A stretch of DNA of 42,064 bases, taken from NCBI RefSeq assembly GCF_003947455.1, contig NZ_QHJH01000055.1:1-42064 (forward strand), written 5' to 3'. This DNA is from Streptomyces sp. WAC 04229. GTDB taxonomy: Bacteria; Actinomycetota; Actinomycetes; Streptomycetales; Streptomycetaceae. Made by a program: the position numbers and the translations under genes. This document shows, piece after piece, positions 1-6,622 of the stretch. Below the pieces are notes generated by a model. It did no database searches. It saw only the letters and a list, made by a program, of their open reading frames with translations, and was not told the DNA's origin. Every line of letters begins with the position of its first letter. Positions within the stretch are counted from its first letter, which is position 1.

Positions 1-747
1 GAGAAGGGCGGCGGGTTCGACCGGTTCGAGGACGGGCTCCCTGCCGGTGTGCTCGGTGATGAGGGCGCGGAAGGCATCGTCGGCGAGGAGTCGGGCGGCG
101 GGGGTGGCGGTCAGGCGGGTGCCGTTGTCGGCCTGGCGGTCGCGGCGCATGACGCCGCACAGCAGATCCGAGCCGTAGCCGTCGTGGGCGAGGACGGCGG
201 CGCCGGACATCCCCGACCAGCGGCTCCCACTGCCGTGGGTGCCTGTTGCGGCGGCGGGGGTGGGGTCGGTGCCGGTCAGTTCGTAGCGGCCGACCAGGGA
301 GCCGGTACCTGGGGCGATATGGCCGACGAACTGCTCATCCAGCCGCCGGCCGTCCGTGGTCTCCTTCTGTAGACGGGGGAAGCCACTCGCGGTGACCAGG
401 TGGGGGCGGGTTCCGATGATGAGTCCGTAGCGCTGGGGCGGCCGGCTGAGCAGGTCACTGAGGGACTGCGGCACCTGCCAGCCGTGGCCGTCGACGATCT
501 CAATCAGCGCGGCGTCCACGGTGTCGTCCATGCGCTGCCAGCGCACCACCGCGGGGAACTGCCGCTCGCCAGTGTCGGGCAGACTCACCGTCACCGGGCT
601 GACGGCGTCAGGGTCTGCGTGGTCGAGCACGTGGGCGGCAGTCAGCACCAGCCGCGGCCCCACCAGGTACCCCGAGCCGAACCCCTTCTGCCGCTGCCCC
701 TTCTCCAGCCGGTCCACCCGGATCTGCACCCGCCGGTCGAACTCCAC
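1..747 (-). CDS. Trypsin-like serine peptidase (partial, runs off left edge)
   Basis: This is a chymotrypsin-fold serine peptidase, of which 249 codons are visible. The catalytic His lies in LTAAHV (residue 39), the Asp in VDAALIEI (residue 78) and the Ser in GMSGAAVL (residue 181). No signal peptide is seen, so it is probably cytoplasmic. The frame has a stop just upstream. I chose the GTG at 747 because purine-rich AAGAAGG precedes it and the mature-like start VEFDRR follows, but the start is uncertain. It lies 56 nt after a trypco2 gene on the same strand. Such peptidases are known to act as the processing arm of actinobacterial NTP-dependent conflict systems, where VMAP, CATRA or STAND modules often follow in the same or the next gene. 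That part would lie beyond position 1, so the system is incomplete here. Confidence 0.88.
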   Translation of the reverse strand, partial: MEFDRRVQIRVDRLEKGQRQKGFGSGYLVGPRLVLTAAHVLDHADPDAVSPVTVSLPDTGERQFPAVVRWQRMDDTVDAALIEIVDGHGWQVPQSLSDLLSRPPQRYGLIIGTRPHLVTASGFPRLQKETTDGRRLDEQFVGHIAPGTGSLVGRYELTGTDPTPAAATGTHGSGSRWSGMSGAAVLAHDGYGSDLLCGVMRRDRQADNGTRLTATPAARLLADDAFRALITEHTGREPVLEPVEPAALL

Positions 748-803
748 CAGCTGCCCCCACCTTCTTTGCCATCAACTCCGGCCCTCGCGCGTGCCTGGAG
801 GGT

Positions 804-1148
804 CTACTCCTCGTCGCTGACGTCGATGTCGCCACCGCCCGGTCGGTGGGGCGTCAGCTTCACCGTCACCGTGTGGGTGGCCTTGCTGCCGCTTTCCTTC
901 TTGCCCCCCAGGCTGATCACGCTCCAGCGCAGTCCGCCGTCGGCGCTCTTACTGCCGGTCAACTCCAGGCCGAGATCCAGCGTGATCTCCCCGAGCGTGA
1001 ACAGCACCCCTTGGTCACCGTCGCCTGTTGGGGCCGCGATCCGGTTCTGGGCTTCGGCGACCTGGTCCCGCAACAGCGTGATCGCGTCCGCCAGGTCCAT
1101 CCACCCCTGATCCGAACCGCTTCCGTCACCCACAGCCACCCACCCCAT
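804..1148 (-). CDS. Trypsin-co-occurring domain protein (trypco2-like)
   Basis: The 114-residue protein fits the trypco2 domain in length and pattern. It has an amphipathic helix (LADAITLLRDQVAEAQ, about residues 18-33) followed by alternating beta strands (FTLGEITLDLGLELT, then a strand ending in HTVTVKLTP). The ATG at 1148 is preceded by GCGAGAGAG; longer in-frame extensions lack coding character. It ends 56 nt before the trypsin-like peptidase on the same strand, so the two are probably one operon. The known association of this domain with trypsin-like peptidases supports both calls. Its biochemical role is unknown; inference from the family is an adaptor or binding domain in a multi-protein conflict system. 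A perfect palindrome sits just upstream of its start. Confidence 0.75.
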   Translation of the reverse strand: MGWVAVGDGSGSDQGWMDLADAITLLRDQVAEAQNRIAAPTGDGDQGVLFTLGEITLDLGLELTGSKSADGGLRWSVISLGGKKESGSKATHTVTVKLTPHRPGGGDIDVSDEE

Positions 1149-1156
1149 CTCTCTCG

Positions 1157-1178
1157 CCTCTTGCCAAATGGCAAGAGG
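1157..1178. promoter_or_regulatory. Perfect inverted repeat upstream of the trypco2/peptidase operon
   Basis: Two 10-bp arms, CCTCTTGCCA and TGGCAAGAGG, are separated by only AA. The dyad starts 9 nt upstream of the ATG at 1148, covering the leader. A 2-nt loop is poor for an RNA hairpin but good for a dimeric DNA-binding protein, so I read it as a probable operator. No regulator gene is visible next to it. TTGCCA also resembles part of a -35 box, so the dyad may overlap the promoter. Confidence 0.55.
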
Positions 1179-1398
1179 CGCATGCAGTTGTGTCTCCCTG
1201 CCCGAACCTAATGGAAGCCGCGTCACTGGCCGTCGCGTTCTCGAGAACCTGTCCCATCCCCCCCGCCGACGCTCGGGCAGGCGCAAGGCCCCTTGTTGGA
1301 GCGCGGTCCGGTGACGACCGCAAGGTGGTGTGGTCGGTGATGCTGGAATGGTCTGCTCCTGCCCCGCCGCCGGTGATGGGTGCTGCCGATGCCACGCA

Positions 1399-1433
1399 TA
1401 GTGCAAGGCCGGAACACTGCCTCTTCACCAGTA
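1399..1433. repeat. 35-bp direct repeat, copy A
   Basis: Copy A matches positions 1968-2002 at 33 of 35 bases, in the same orientation and 569 bp apart. The shared core contains GGAACACTGCCTCTTCACCA. The two copies bracket the small membrane-protein gene at 1540-1953. Whether they are recombination scars, shared promoter elements or ends of a small cassette cannot be decided from sequence alone. Confidence 0.85.
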
Positions 1434-1539
1434 AAACGTGCCTAGTCGGCAACGCCTGCCAACTACGGTCAGGGCGGCGCCGCACGGGACTGGCTACCGC
1501 CATCCAGGCTTCTCGCTGGCCTGGCCTAGGGTCATCACC

Positions 1540-1953
1540 ATGGCGTACGTAACACCGAGTTCAGACGGCCAGGTGCGAGCGATCATGTTCGTAGGAGGGC
1601 TGCTTAGCCTGCCCTCGGGTGTAGGGCTGATGGTCGGCGTGCCGTTCGGCGCCTTCACCGCTCTGGGTGCGGCGTTCACCGCCGGGGGAGTGTGGTTCCT
1701 CTGGCGGTGGTGGCTACTGCTGTCGGAGCTCTCGGGGCGGGGTCGTCAGCTGCTCGTCGTCGGCGCAGTGCTGAATGTCGTAAGCGCTGTACTGCTTGGG
1801 CTGAGCTGCTGGCTCTACTTCAACACGTCCCAGGCTGGTGACGGCTTTTGGACCATCGCTGCCGGCGGCGCGGGAATCGCCTGCATGATCGGGCGAGTCA
1901 TGGTCGGTGTGAAGCGGCAGTTGCTGCACCGTCGTCGGCGCGAGCTACCGTGA
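1540..1953 (+). CDS. Small polytopic membrane protein, unknown function
   Basis: This 137-residue protein is mostly hydrophobic. Four membrane helices can be seen at about residues 10-30, 33-58, 70-92 and 100-118, with a basic C-terminal tail (VKRQLLHRRRRELP). The ATG at 1540 follows CCTAGG and gives the short N-terminus MAYVTPSSDGQ; the upstream extension to 1438 reads like non-coding sequence. I recognise no catalytic motif or named family. It stands alone, flanked by two copies of a 35-bp repeat, with unrelated minus-strand genes on both sides. It may be a four-helix DUF-type integral membrane protein. Confidence 0.6.
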   Translation: MAYVTPSSDGQVRAIMFVGGLLSLPSGVGLMVGVPFGAFTALGAAFTAGGVWFLWRWWLLLSELSGRGRQLLVVGAVLNVVSAVLLGLSCWLYFNTSQAGDGFWTIAAGGAGIACMIGRVMVGVKRQLLHRRRRELP

Positions 1954-1967
1954 CCCAACAGCCGGAG

Positions 1968-2002
1968 TAGTGCACGGACGGAACACTGCCTCTTCACCAG
2001 TA
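1968..2002. repeat. 35-bp direct repeat, copy B
   Basis: This is the second copy of the repeat at 1399-1433, with two mismatches at positions 8 and 11 of the unit. It starts 14 bp after the stop codon of the membrane-protein gene, so the gene plus one repeat forms a 569-bp period. Confidence 0.85.
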
Positions 2003-2046
2003 GCGCGCGCGTATGGTGCTGGCCCCCGGCCAGGAGCGGTGTCGCG

Positions 2047-2412
2047 TCAGTCGATGACTTCCAGCTGGACGTCGGGCTGGCAGTGACCGCATGCGGCCAG
2101 GCCTCCGGAGAGTAGGCGCCGGGCTTCGTTGCGGTCGACGGCGCGGCGGCGAGTGCCGAGCATGTGGCAGTCGCCGGCGTGGACCTTCACGGGCGGGCGG
2201 CCGGTGCCGATGCCCAGCTCGACCACCCAGTCCGGCGGAGCGGGGCGGTTGCGGCGGCCGCGCTCCTCTTCGGCCTGCCGCTGCCGGATCGCGGCGATCC
2301 GGGTGTCGATGCGCCGCACCCAGAGGGCGTGCCAGATCCGCAGCGTCTGGAGACGCTCCAGGTCGGGCGGCAGGTCATCGAACACATTTTTGATTCTAGG
2401 CCCGTGATCCAT
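2047..2412 (-). CDS. DUF6233-family protein
   Basis: The protein has about 121 residues. An N-terminal helical region (FDDLPPDLERLQTLRIW, then a coiled segment rich in R, Q and E) precedes the family signature: PPDWVVELGIGTGRPPVKVH, then GDCHMLG, and a C-terminal ACGHCQPD knuckle (H-x2-C and C-x2-C). DUF6233 proteins are common and uncharacterised in Streptomyces; the Cys and His residues suggest metal binding. The start is uncertain: ATG 2412 has GGAG directly against it, and GTG 2385 begins the conserved part. It is divergent from the polymerase homologue, with about 60 bp between starts. Confidence 0.75.
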   Translation of the reverse strand: MDHGPRIKNVFDDLPPDLERLQTLRIWHALWVRRIDTRIAAIRQRQAEEERGRRNRPAPPDWVVELGIGTGRPPVKVHAGDCHMLGTRRRAVDRNEARRLLSGGLAACGHCQPDVQLEVID

Positions 2413-2472
2413 CTCCGTCACACTCGCGTGTTCGAATTCTTGTTCTATATCGTAGTGGGGGAGGTGGTGGCG

Positions 2473-3486
2473 GTGGACACGAGCGTGGACGCCGAGGCGG
2501 GCGGGGTGCCGACGGTGATGCATGTGCGCTGCTTGGACCGTCTCCGCGAGGACGTCTACCGGCAGGTGCTGGAGCTGCTCGCCGGCCTGTCGCCGGTGGT
2601 GCAGGCGCTGCCGCCGACCGCGGCCCTGGTGGAGCTGAAGGGCGCGCTGCGCTATCACGGCTCCGACGTGCAGCGGCTGGGGGAGATGCTGCGGGTGAGG
2701 ACCCTGACCCGGCTCGGTGTCGACGTCCGGGTCGGCATCGGCCCGTCCATTACGGTCGCCGCCACCGCCTCCGCCCAGGTCGACCCGCCCGGCGGCGTCC
2801 TCACCGTCCCGCCCGACCGCGCCGCGGACTGGCTGGCGCCGCTGCCGGTGGAAGCCCTGCACGGCATCGGCCCCAAGCAGTCCGCCTCTCTGCACGACTA
2901 CGGCGTCCACACCGTGGGCCTGCTCGCCGCGATCTCGTCCGAGACCGTCCAGCGCCTGCTCGGCGGCAAGGCGGGCCGGCTCGCGGCCGACCGGGCCCGC
3001 GGCATCGACCCCCGCCCGGTCGTCCCCCGCACCCTGCCCGCGGCCGCCACCGTCCGAATGCGCTTTGAGGGCCATGTCCTGGACGGCGCTCACGTTCGCG
3101 CCGCCCTCCTCGACCTGGTTGTCCAGCTCGCGCGGCTGCTGCGCCGACGCGGCCAGGCCGCCCGCGCGCTGTCGTTGACGCTGCAGTTCGCCGGCGGCGG
3201 CAGCTGGGAGAAGACCCGCCGCCTGCCCGAGCCCTCCGCCCACGACGAGGACCTGCGCACGATGGCCTACCGGATCATCGACGCCGCCGGTCTCCAGCGC
3301 GGCCGCCTGACCGGCCTCGTCCTCAAGGGCGACGACCTCGTGGACGCCGACCAGGTGGCCCAGCAGATCAGCCTCGACCACGGCCGCGAAGCCCGGCTCG
3401 TCGCCGAAGCCGCCATGGACCGCGTACGGGACAAGTTCGGCCCGGGCGTCATCGGCCCGGCCGCCGTCATCCGCCGCGCCTCCTGA
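2473..3486 (+). CDS. Y-family DNA polymerase homologue (ImuB-like, catalytically degenerate)
   Basis: The 337-residue protein has the Y-polymerase order: a palm-like start (VMHVRCLDRLREDVY), the segment normally carrying SIDEA (here PPTAALVELKG), a helix-hairpin-helix thumb (LHGIGPKQSASLHDYG, about residues 134-149), and a little-finger domain. The first metal-binding Asp is not obvious, and the Asp-Glu pair of SIDEA appears replaced by Ala-Ala, as in ImuB-type subunits. It therefore probably acts as an accessory in translesion synthesis, not as an active polymerase. The GTG start at 2473 follows GGGGGAGG at about 8 nt. Downstream on the same strand are a zinc-knuckle peptide and a DNA ligase, which fits a repair cluster. 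Confidence 0.8.
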   Translation: MDTSVDAEAGGVPTVMHVRCLDRLREDVYRQVLELLAGLSPVVQALPPTAALVELKGALRYHGSDVQRLGEMLRVRTLTRLGVDVRVGIGPSITVAATASAQVDPPGGVLTVPPDRAADWLAPLPVEALHGIGPKQSASLHDYGVHTVGLLAAISSETVQRLLGGKAGRLAADRARGIDPRPVVPRTLPAAATVRMRFEGHVLDGAHVRAALLDLVVQLARLLRRRGQAARALSLTLQFAGGGSWEKTRRLPEPSAHDEDLRTMAYRIIDAAGLQRGRLTGLVLKGDDLVDADQVAQQISLDHGREARLVAEAAMDRVRDKFGPGVIGPAAVIRRAS

Positions 3487-3579
3487 ACACCACGGCGGGG
3501 CGCGAGCCGCGAAGCACCTGGCGCGTTCTATTCTGCGTTCGAGGCGGCCGGGGTCGGCCGCCGGGAAAAGGACCCCGCT

Positions 3580-3771
3580 ATGACCACCCCACTGCCACCC
3601 GTCACGGAACCGGACACCTCCGCCCGCACCTGCCCTGGCGATGAGCGCGGCCCGTGTGCCGCGTGCCGACGGCCGACCCACAAGTACGGTCGGGGCGCCC
3701 GCTCGCCGCTGTGCGAGTTCTGCGACGCCAAGGCCGCAGAGCGGTGGGGCAGAACGCTGCGCGCCGTTTGA
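3580..3771 (+). CDS. Small zinc-knuckle protein
   Basis: This 63-residue protein starts at an ATG preceded by AAAAGGA. Two C-x2-C pairs (CAAC and CEFC) lie about 15 residues apart around a basic loop (RRPTHKYGRGARS), which is a zinc-ribbon-like arrangement. No named family is recognised. It lies between the polymerase homologue (93 bp upstream) and the DNA ligase (36 bp downstream) on the same strand, so it may be co-transcribed and could be a nucleic-acid-binding accessory. Confidence 0.6.
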   Translation: MTTPLPPVTEPDTSARTCPGDERGPCAACRRPTHKYGRGARSPLCEFCDAKAAERWGRTLRAV

Positions 3772-3807
3772 TTAGTGACAGGCAGGGCGGGGTGGAAAGC
3801 ATCCGAC

Positions 3808-4155
3808 ATGACTTGGACGTTGCCTCAGCCGATGCTCACCGTCCCTGTGGCCGGCCCCGATCTGCCAGCAGGCGCCGCGGGGGAGCCCAAGTGGGATGGG
3901 TTCCGCGCCCAGCTCGCCCGCTACCCGGGCGGCCGGGTGCTGCTGCGCTCGCGGCAGGGCACCGACATGCCCGGTGCGTTCCCCGAAGTCCGTGAGGCCG
4001 CCCTCGCGCAGCTGCCCGAGGACACCGGCCTCGACGGCGAGCTGGTGGTGTGGGAGTCCGGCCGTCTCGCCTTCGAGCGCCTCCAGCAGCGCCTCGCCCG
4101 CCGCCGCGGTGCCGGCGCGCTCGCGGCCGCGCAGGCCCGGCCCGCGCACCTGGTC
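3808..4155 (+). pseudogene. ATP-dependent DNA ligase (LigC-type), 5' fragment
   Basis: The N-terminal 116 codons of an actinobacterial LigC-like ligase are present. The nucleotidyl-transferase motif I is EPKWDGFR (active Lys in KWDG), and motif III is seen as GLDGELVVW. The start ATG 3808 gives MTWTLPQPMLTVPV, typical of the family. The frame reads through PAHLV at CTG GTC (4150-4155) and then enters foreign sequence, stopping at 4186-4188. The remainder of the gene is at 12040-12675, in the same frame. Interruption removes motifs IV and V and the OB fold, so this fragment should be inactive. Confidence 0.92.
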
Positions 4156-4180
4156 TTCTCTGTCAAGTTCTGCGTGTTGA
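4156..4180. repeat. Left terminal inverted repeat of the transposon
   Basis: It begins TTCTCTGTCAAGT and ends in TCTGCGTGTTGA. The right end, read inward, begins TTCCCTGTTAGA and continues with the same TCTGCGTGTTGA. TGTCAA at 4161-4166 is a perfect TTGACA hexamer on the minus strand, pointing out of the element. Confidence 0.8.
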
Positions 4181-4188
4181 GCCGCTGA

Positions 4189-4513
4189 GACCTCACCGCC
4201 ACGACGGCGCACCTGCTCCATCAGCTGATCGAAGTGCGACTGACTCACCCCGAAGAACGGCGCCAGTTCACCGGTGGCTCCTGGGCACCGCACGACATCC
4301 GGCTCACCGGGCCGCCCAAGGCGCGGCGGTGCTTTGCGGCCAGTGCTGCAACCACGACGTGGACGAGATGGAGCGCCTGGCCGCGCTCATCGAGGGGCGG
4401 TCGTGACCGCGCCGGGCCCGCCGGGGGTGCGCGATCCCGGCTAGGGGCCGCAGAGCTCACGCCTTGCCCGAATCGCGCACGCAGCATCCTCCGGAGCAGG
4501 GTGTACAGTTTTT
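4189..4513. other. Left subterminal region of the transposon, no clear gene
   Basis: I see no convincing intact gene in these 325 bases. On the minus strand a stretch around 4290-4190 reads GELAPFFGVSQSHFDQLMEQ, which resembles part of a helix-turn-helix domain, but it runs straight into the terminal repeat and lacks the rest of a regulator. On the plus strand a possible peptide tail (MERLAALIEGRS) ends at 4406. Both may be remnants of lost cargo. Confidence 0.35.
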
Positions 4514-4557
4514 CCGGAACGCGTTCCGCTTAATATTCTAAGCGGAACGCATTCCGG
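4514..4557. promoter_or_regulatory. Double-dyad operator and -10 element of the TetR gene
   Basis: Two 19-bp arms (4514-4532 and 4539-4557) are inverted with one mismatch, around a 6-bp spacer. Each arm contains its own dyad: GGAACGCGTTCC (4516-4527, perfect) and GGAACGCATTCC (4544-4555, one mismatch). TAATAT at 4531-4536 could be a -10 box for the TetR gene, and its complement strand offers TAGAAT. Such a layout suits autorepression by two TetR dimers. Confidence 0.7.
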
Positions 4558-4590
4558 AACATGCTTCAGGTGATCGTAGGAGGATGCCGC

Positions 4591-5166
4591 ATGCCCGCCA
4601 CCCCCCGCAGGACCAGGAGTGATGCGCTGCAGAATCGCGAGCGACTGCTGGAGATCGCCGCGCGGGCCTTCGCCGAGCAGGGCCCGGAGGCCACGCCGGC
4701 CGCCATCGCCAAGCAGGCTGGCGTCGGAGTCGGCACCCTCTACCGGCACTTTCCGACACGTGAAGCCCTCCTCGTCGCCGCCCACACGCGGCAGATCACC
4801 CTCGTGTGCGAGAAAGCCAGCGACCTCGCAGCCCGGCGCATCGGCGCCGAGGCCACCCGGGCATGGCTGGACCACTTCCTGGACCACGCGATGGCCAACA
4901 GCAACATGTGCGCGGCCCTGAACGCCGCCCTCGCCTCCGACGCCGACCCCTACGCCCATACGCACACACTCCTGAACGACGCCGTCACCACCCTGATCGA
5001 CGCCGGAGCCCGGGACGGCTCCCTGCGCGCCGACATCACCCCGGGCGACGCCCTGCTCCTGGTGGGCAGCGCCGCCGCCTCGGCACAACACAGCACCAGG
5101 GAGCAGGCCCACCGGCTCGTCGAACTCCTCATGGACGCGCTGACCAAGAACGCGACCGCAGCCTGA
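4591..5166 (+). CDS. TetR/AcrR-family transcriptional regulator
   Basis: The 191-residue repressor has the N-terminal TetR helix-turn-helix: RERLLEIAARAFAEQG, TPAAIAKQAGVGVGTLYRHF and PTREAL (about residues 13-60). A helical ligand-binding domain follows, ending with LVELLMDALTKNA. The ATG at 4591 has an ideal AGGAGG 7 nt upstream. A strong double-dyad operator overlaps its promoter, so it probably represses itself and the NmrA-like gene 49 nt downstream. It is cargo of the transposon that splits the ligase gene. The inducer is unknown; the pairing suggests control of a small redox or detoxification function. Confidence 0.92.
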   Translation: MPATPRRTRSDALQNRERLLEIAARAFAEQGPEATPAAIAKQAGVGVGTLYRHFPTREALLVAAHTRQITLVCEKASDLAARRIGAEATRAWLDHFLDHAMANSNMCAALNAALASDADPYAHTHTLLNDAVTTLIDAGARDGSLRADITPGDALLLVGSAAASAQHSTREQAHRLVELLMDALTKNATAA

Positions 5167-5215
5167 ACCCGCACAGGCGGGCGGCGTTACGCCCGCAGAA
5201 CCGAAAGGCACCACC

Positions 5216-6088
5216 ATGGCAACAGCCCTGATCATCGGCGCATCCGGAACAGTCGGATCGCAGCTCGTCAACGAGCTGGACAAGGACCACGCGGGACTTA
5301 AAGTCCGCCTGGCGACACGGCGCGCCGATGTCGCCGAGCAGTGGCGCACGCAGGGGCGCGAAGCCGTCCTGCTGGACCTGGACCGGCCTGAGCACTTCGC
5401 CAAGGCGCTGGAGGGGATCGACCGGGTCTTCCTCCTGACCGGGTACACCGCGCACATGCTCCACCAGAGCAAGACGTTCGTCGACGCCGCCGCCCAGGCC
5501 GGGGTGGCCCACATCGTCCACCTCGGCGTCTTCAGCGCCGGACGCCACGACATTCCCCACTACAGCTGGCATGAGCTCATCGAGACCTACATCGAGGCCA
5601 GCGGGATCGCGTGGACGCACCTGCACCCCACTGTCATCACCGACACGGTGCTGGCCACGGTCGCCGAGACCGGCTCGTTCAACGTCCCCTGGCAGGAGAG
5701 CGCACGCGGATGGGTGTGCGCCGCAGACATCGCCGCGGTCGCAGCTGCCGTGCTGCGTCAAGGACCAGACGAACACGGGGGCAAGAACTACTGGCTGAGC
5801 ACGGAACTGGCCACCGGTTCGCAGGTCGCCAAGACCCTCAGCGAGGTGCTGGGATCCGAGATCACGTGCTCTGTGTCGGGCCCCGACGACTTGGCCGCGT
5901 ACGCGAGCTCAGTCCCCTCAGCCGCCGAACGCCTCTACATGGAGAGCGCTGTCGCGACGATGCGCCAGACAGTGCTCGGCAACATGGGATTCGAGGCAGT
6001 CGTCCACGACGACGTCCAGACCGTCCTGGGACGCCCCGGGACCACGATGGAGCAGTGGGCGCGGGAGAACCTCGGTCCCAGGGCCTGA
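5216..6088 (+). CDS. NmrA-like / atypical SDR NAD(P)-binding protein
   Basis: The 290-residue protein has a Rossmann dinucleotide site at its start, MATALIIGASGTVGSQL, with GASGTVG at residues 8-14. The NmrA/SDR5a organisation follows: LDLDRPEHFAKAL, VFLLTGYT, AHIVHLGVFSAG, and a substrate-side ARGWVCAADIAAVAAAVL. The canonical SDR Tyr-x3-Lys pair is not evident, as is usual for NmrA-like NAD(P)H sensors and quinone reductases such as QorB. It starts at ATG 5216, 49 nt after the TetR gene and on the same strand, so the pair is probably an inducible unit. A role in quinone or redox sensing is inferred only from family resemblance. Confidence 0.85.
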   Translation: MATALIIGASGTVGSQLVNELDKDHAGLKVRLATRRADVAEQWRTQGREAVLLDLDRPEHFAKALEGIDRVFLLTGYTAHMLHQSKTFVDAAAQAGVAHIVHLGVFSAGRHDIPHYSWHELIETYIEASGIAWTHLHPTVITDTVLATVAETGSFNVPWQESARGWVCAADIAAVAAAVLRQGPDEHGGKNYWLSTELATGSQVAKTLSEVLGSEITCSVSGPDDLAAYASSVPSAAERLYMESAVATMRQTVLGNMGFEAVVHDDVQTVLGRPGTTMEQWARENLGPRA

Positions 6089-6214
6089 GCCGGACGATCC
6101 GGTACCGGGCGTACCGGGGGCACGTTGACCCTCCAATGCGGTATTTTCCTCGGCACAGGCACGGGCGAATCGGAAGAAACGGGATGCGTGTGAGGTGCAT
6201 GCCGTTGAAGTTGC

Positions 6215-6622
6215 TCATGAGGGCTGTCTGGGAAGGGCACGAATCTGGGCTCTCGCCCGGGTCGCCGCTGCACGCAACTGGCCGTTAGTCCACGAGAGTT
6301 CGTGGAGCGCGCGGACGAGGTGCTCGACGTCCTGGCGCAGCTGGGCAAGTTCTTCGCCATCGCGGGCACGTAGTTCCTTGAGTTTGGTGATCTGCTGGCG
6401 GAGCCGCCTTTCACTCTCTGGGGCCTGGCCACGGGCACGGACTGCTTCGTAGAAGCGGTTCTTCAGGTCCAGGTGGCGCTGGGTGAGGGCGTTGCGGGGG
6501 ACACCCGCTTCGGTTGCGAGGGCGACGATGGTCAGGGCTCCGTTGGAGTGCTGAGGAGCACCAGCCAGGATGCGTTCTATGGCGGCTTGGATGCGGTCGC
6601 GTTCGTCGGGAGCGGGGGTCAC
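6215..6622 (-). CDS. TnpC-like (DUF6262-type) transposition accessory protein
   Basis: The 135-residue protein has an N-terminal helix-turn-helix-like part (LTIVALATEAGVPRNAL, about residues 29-45), then HLDLKNRFYEAVRARG and a long coiled coil (RRLRQQITKLKELRAR to HLVRALHELSWTNGQL). This is the pattern of TnpC/DUF6262 proteins encoded after tyrosine recombinases in Tn554-like elements. There TnpC influences efficiency or orientation of transposition. The GTG start at 6622 overlaps the upstream recombinase stop as GTGA, so translation is probably coupled. It is the last gene of the four-gene operon. Confidence 0.8.
   Translation of the reverse strand: MTPAPDERDRIQAAIERILAGAPQHSNGALTIVALATEAGVPRNALTQRHLDLKNRFYEAVRARGQAPESERRLRQQITKLKELRARDGEELAQLRQDVEHLVRALHELSWTNGQLRAAATRARAQIRALPRQPS

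Noticed and set aside
2047..3681. A 544-codon open frame on the minus strand opposite the polymerase homologue
   Set aside because: Only its last part (the DUF6233 gene, 2047-2412) looks like protein. The rest is Gly/Ala/Arg-rich antisense of the polymerase gene.
3775..4188. Intact 137-residue protein at the ligase 5' fragment
   Set aside because: The last 11 residues come from the transposon end, and the domain is cut between ligase motifs III and IV, so it is a truncated gene product.
4245..4487. A minus-strand gene divergent from the TetR gene
   Set aside because: The frame lacks codon bias and domain pattern. Only the short helix-turn-helix-like stretch at 4190-4290 is suggestive, and it is in a different frame.
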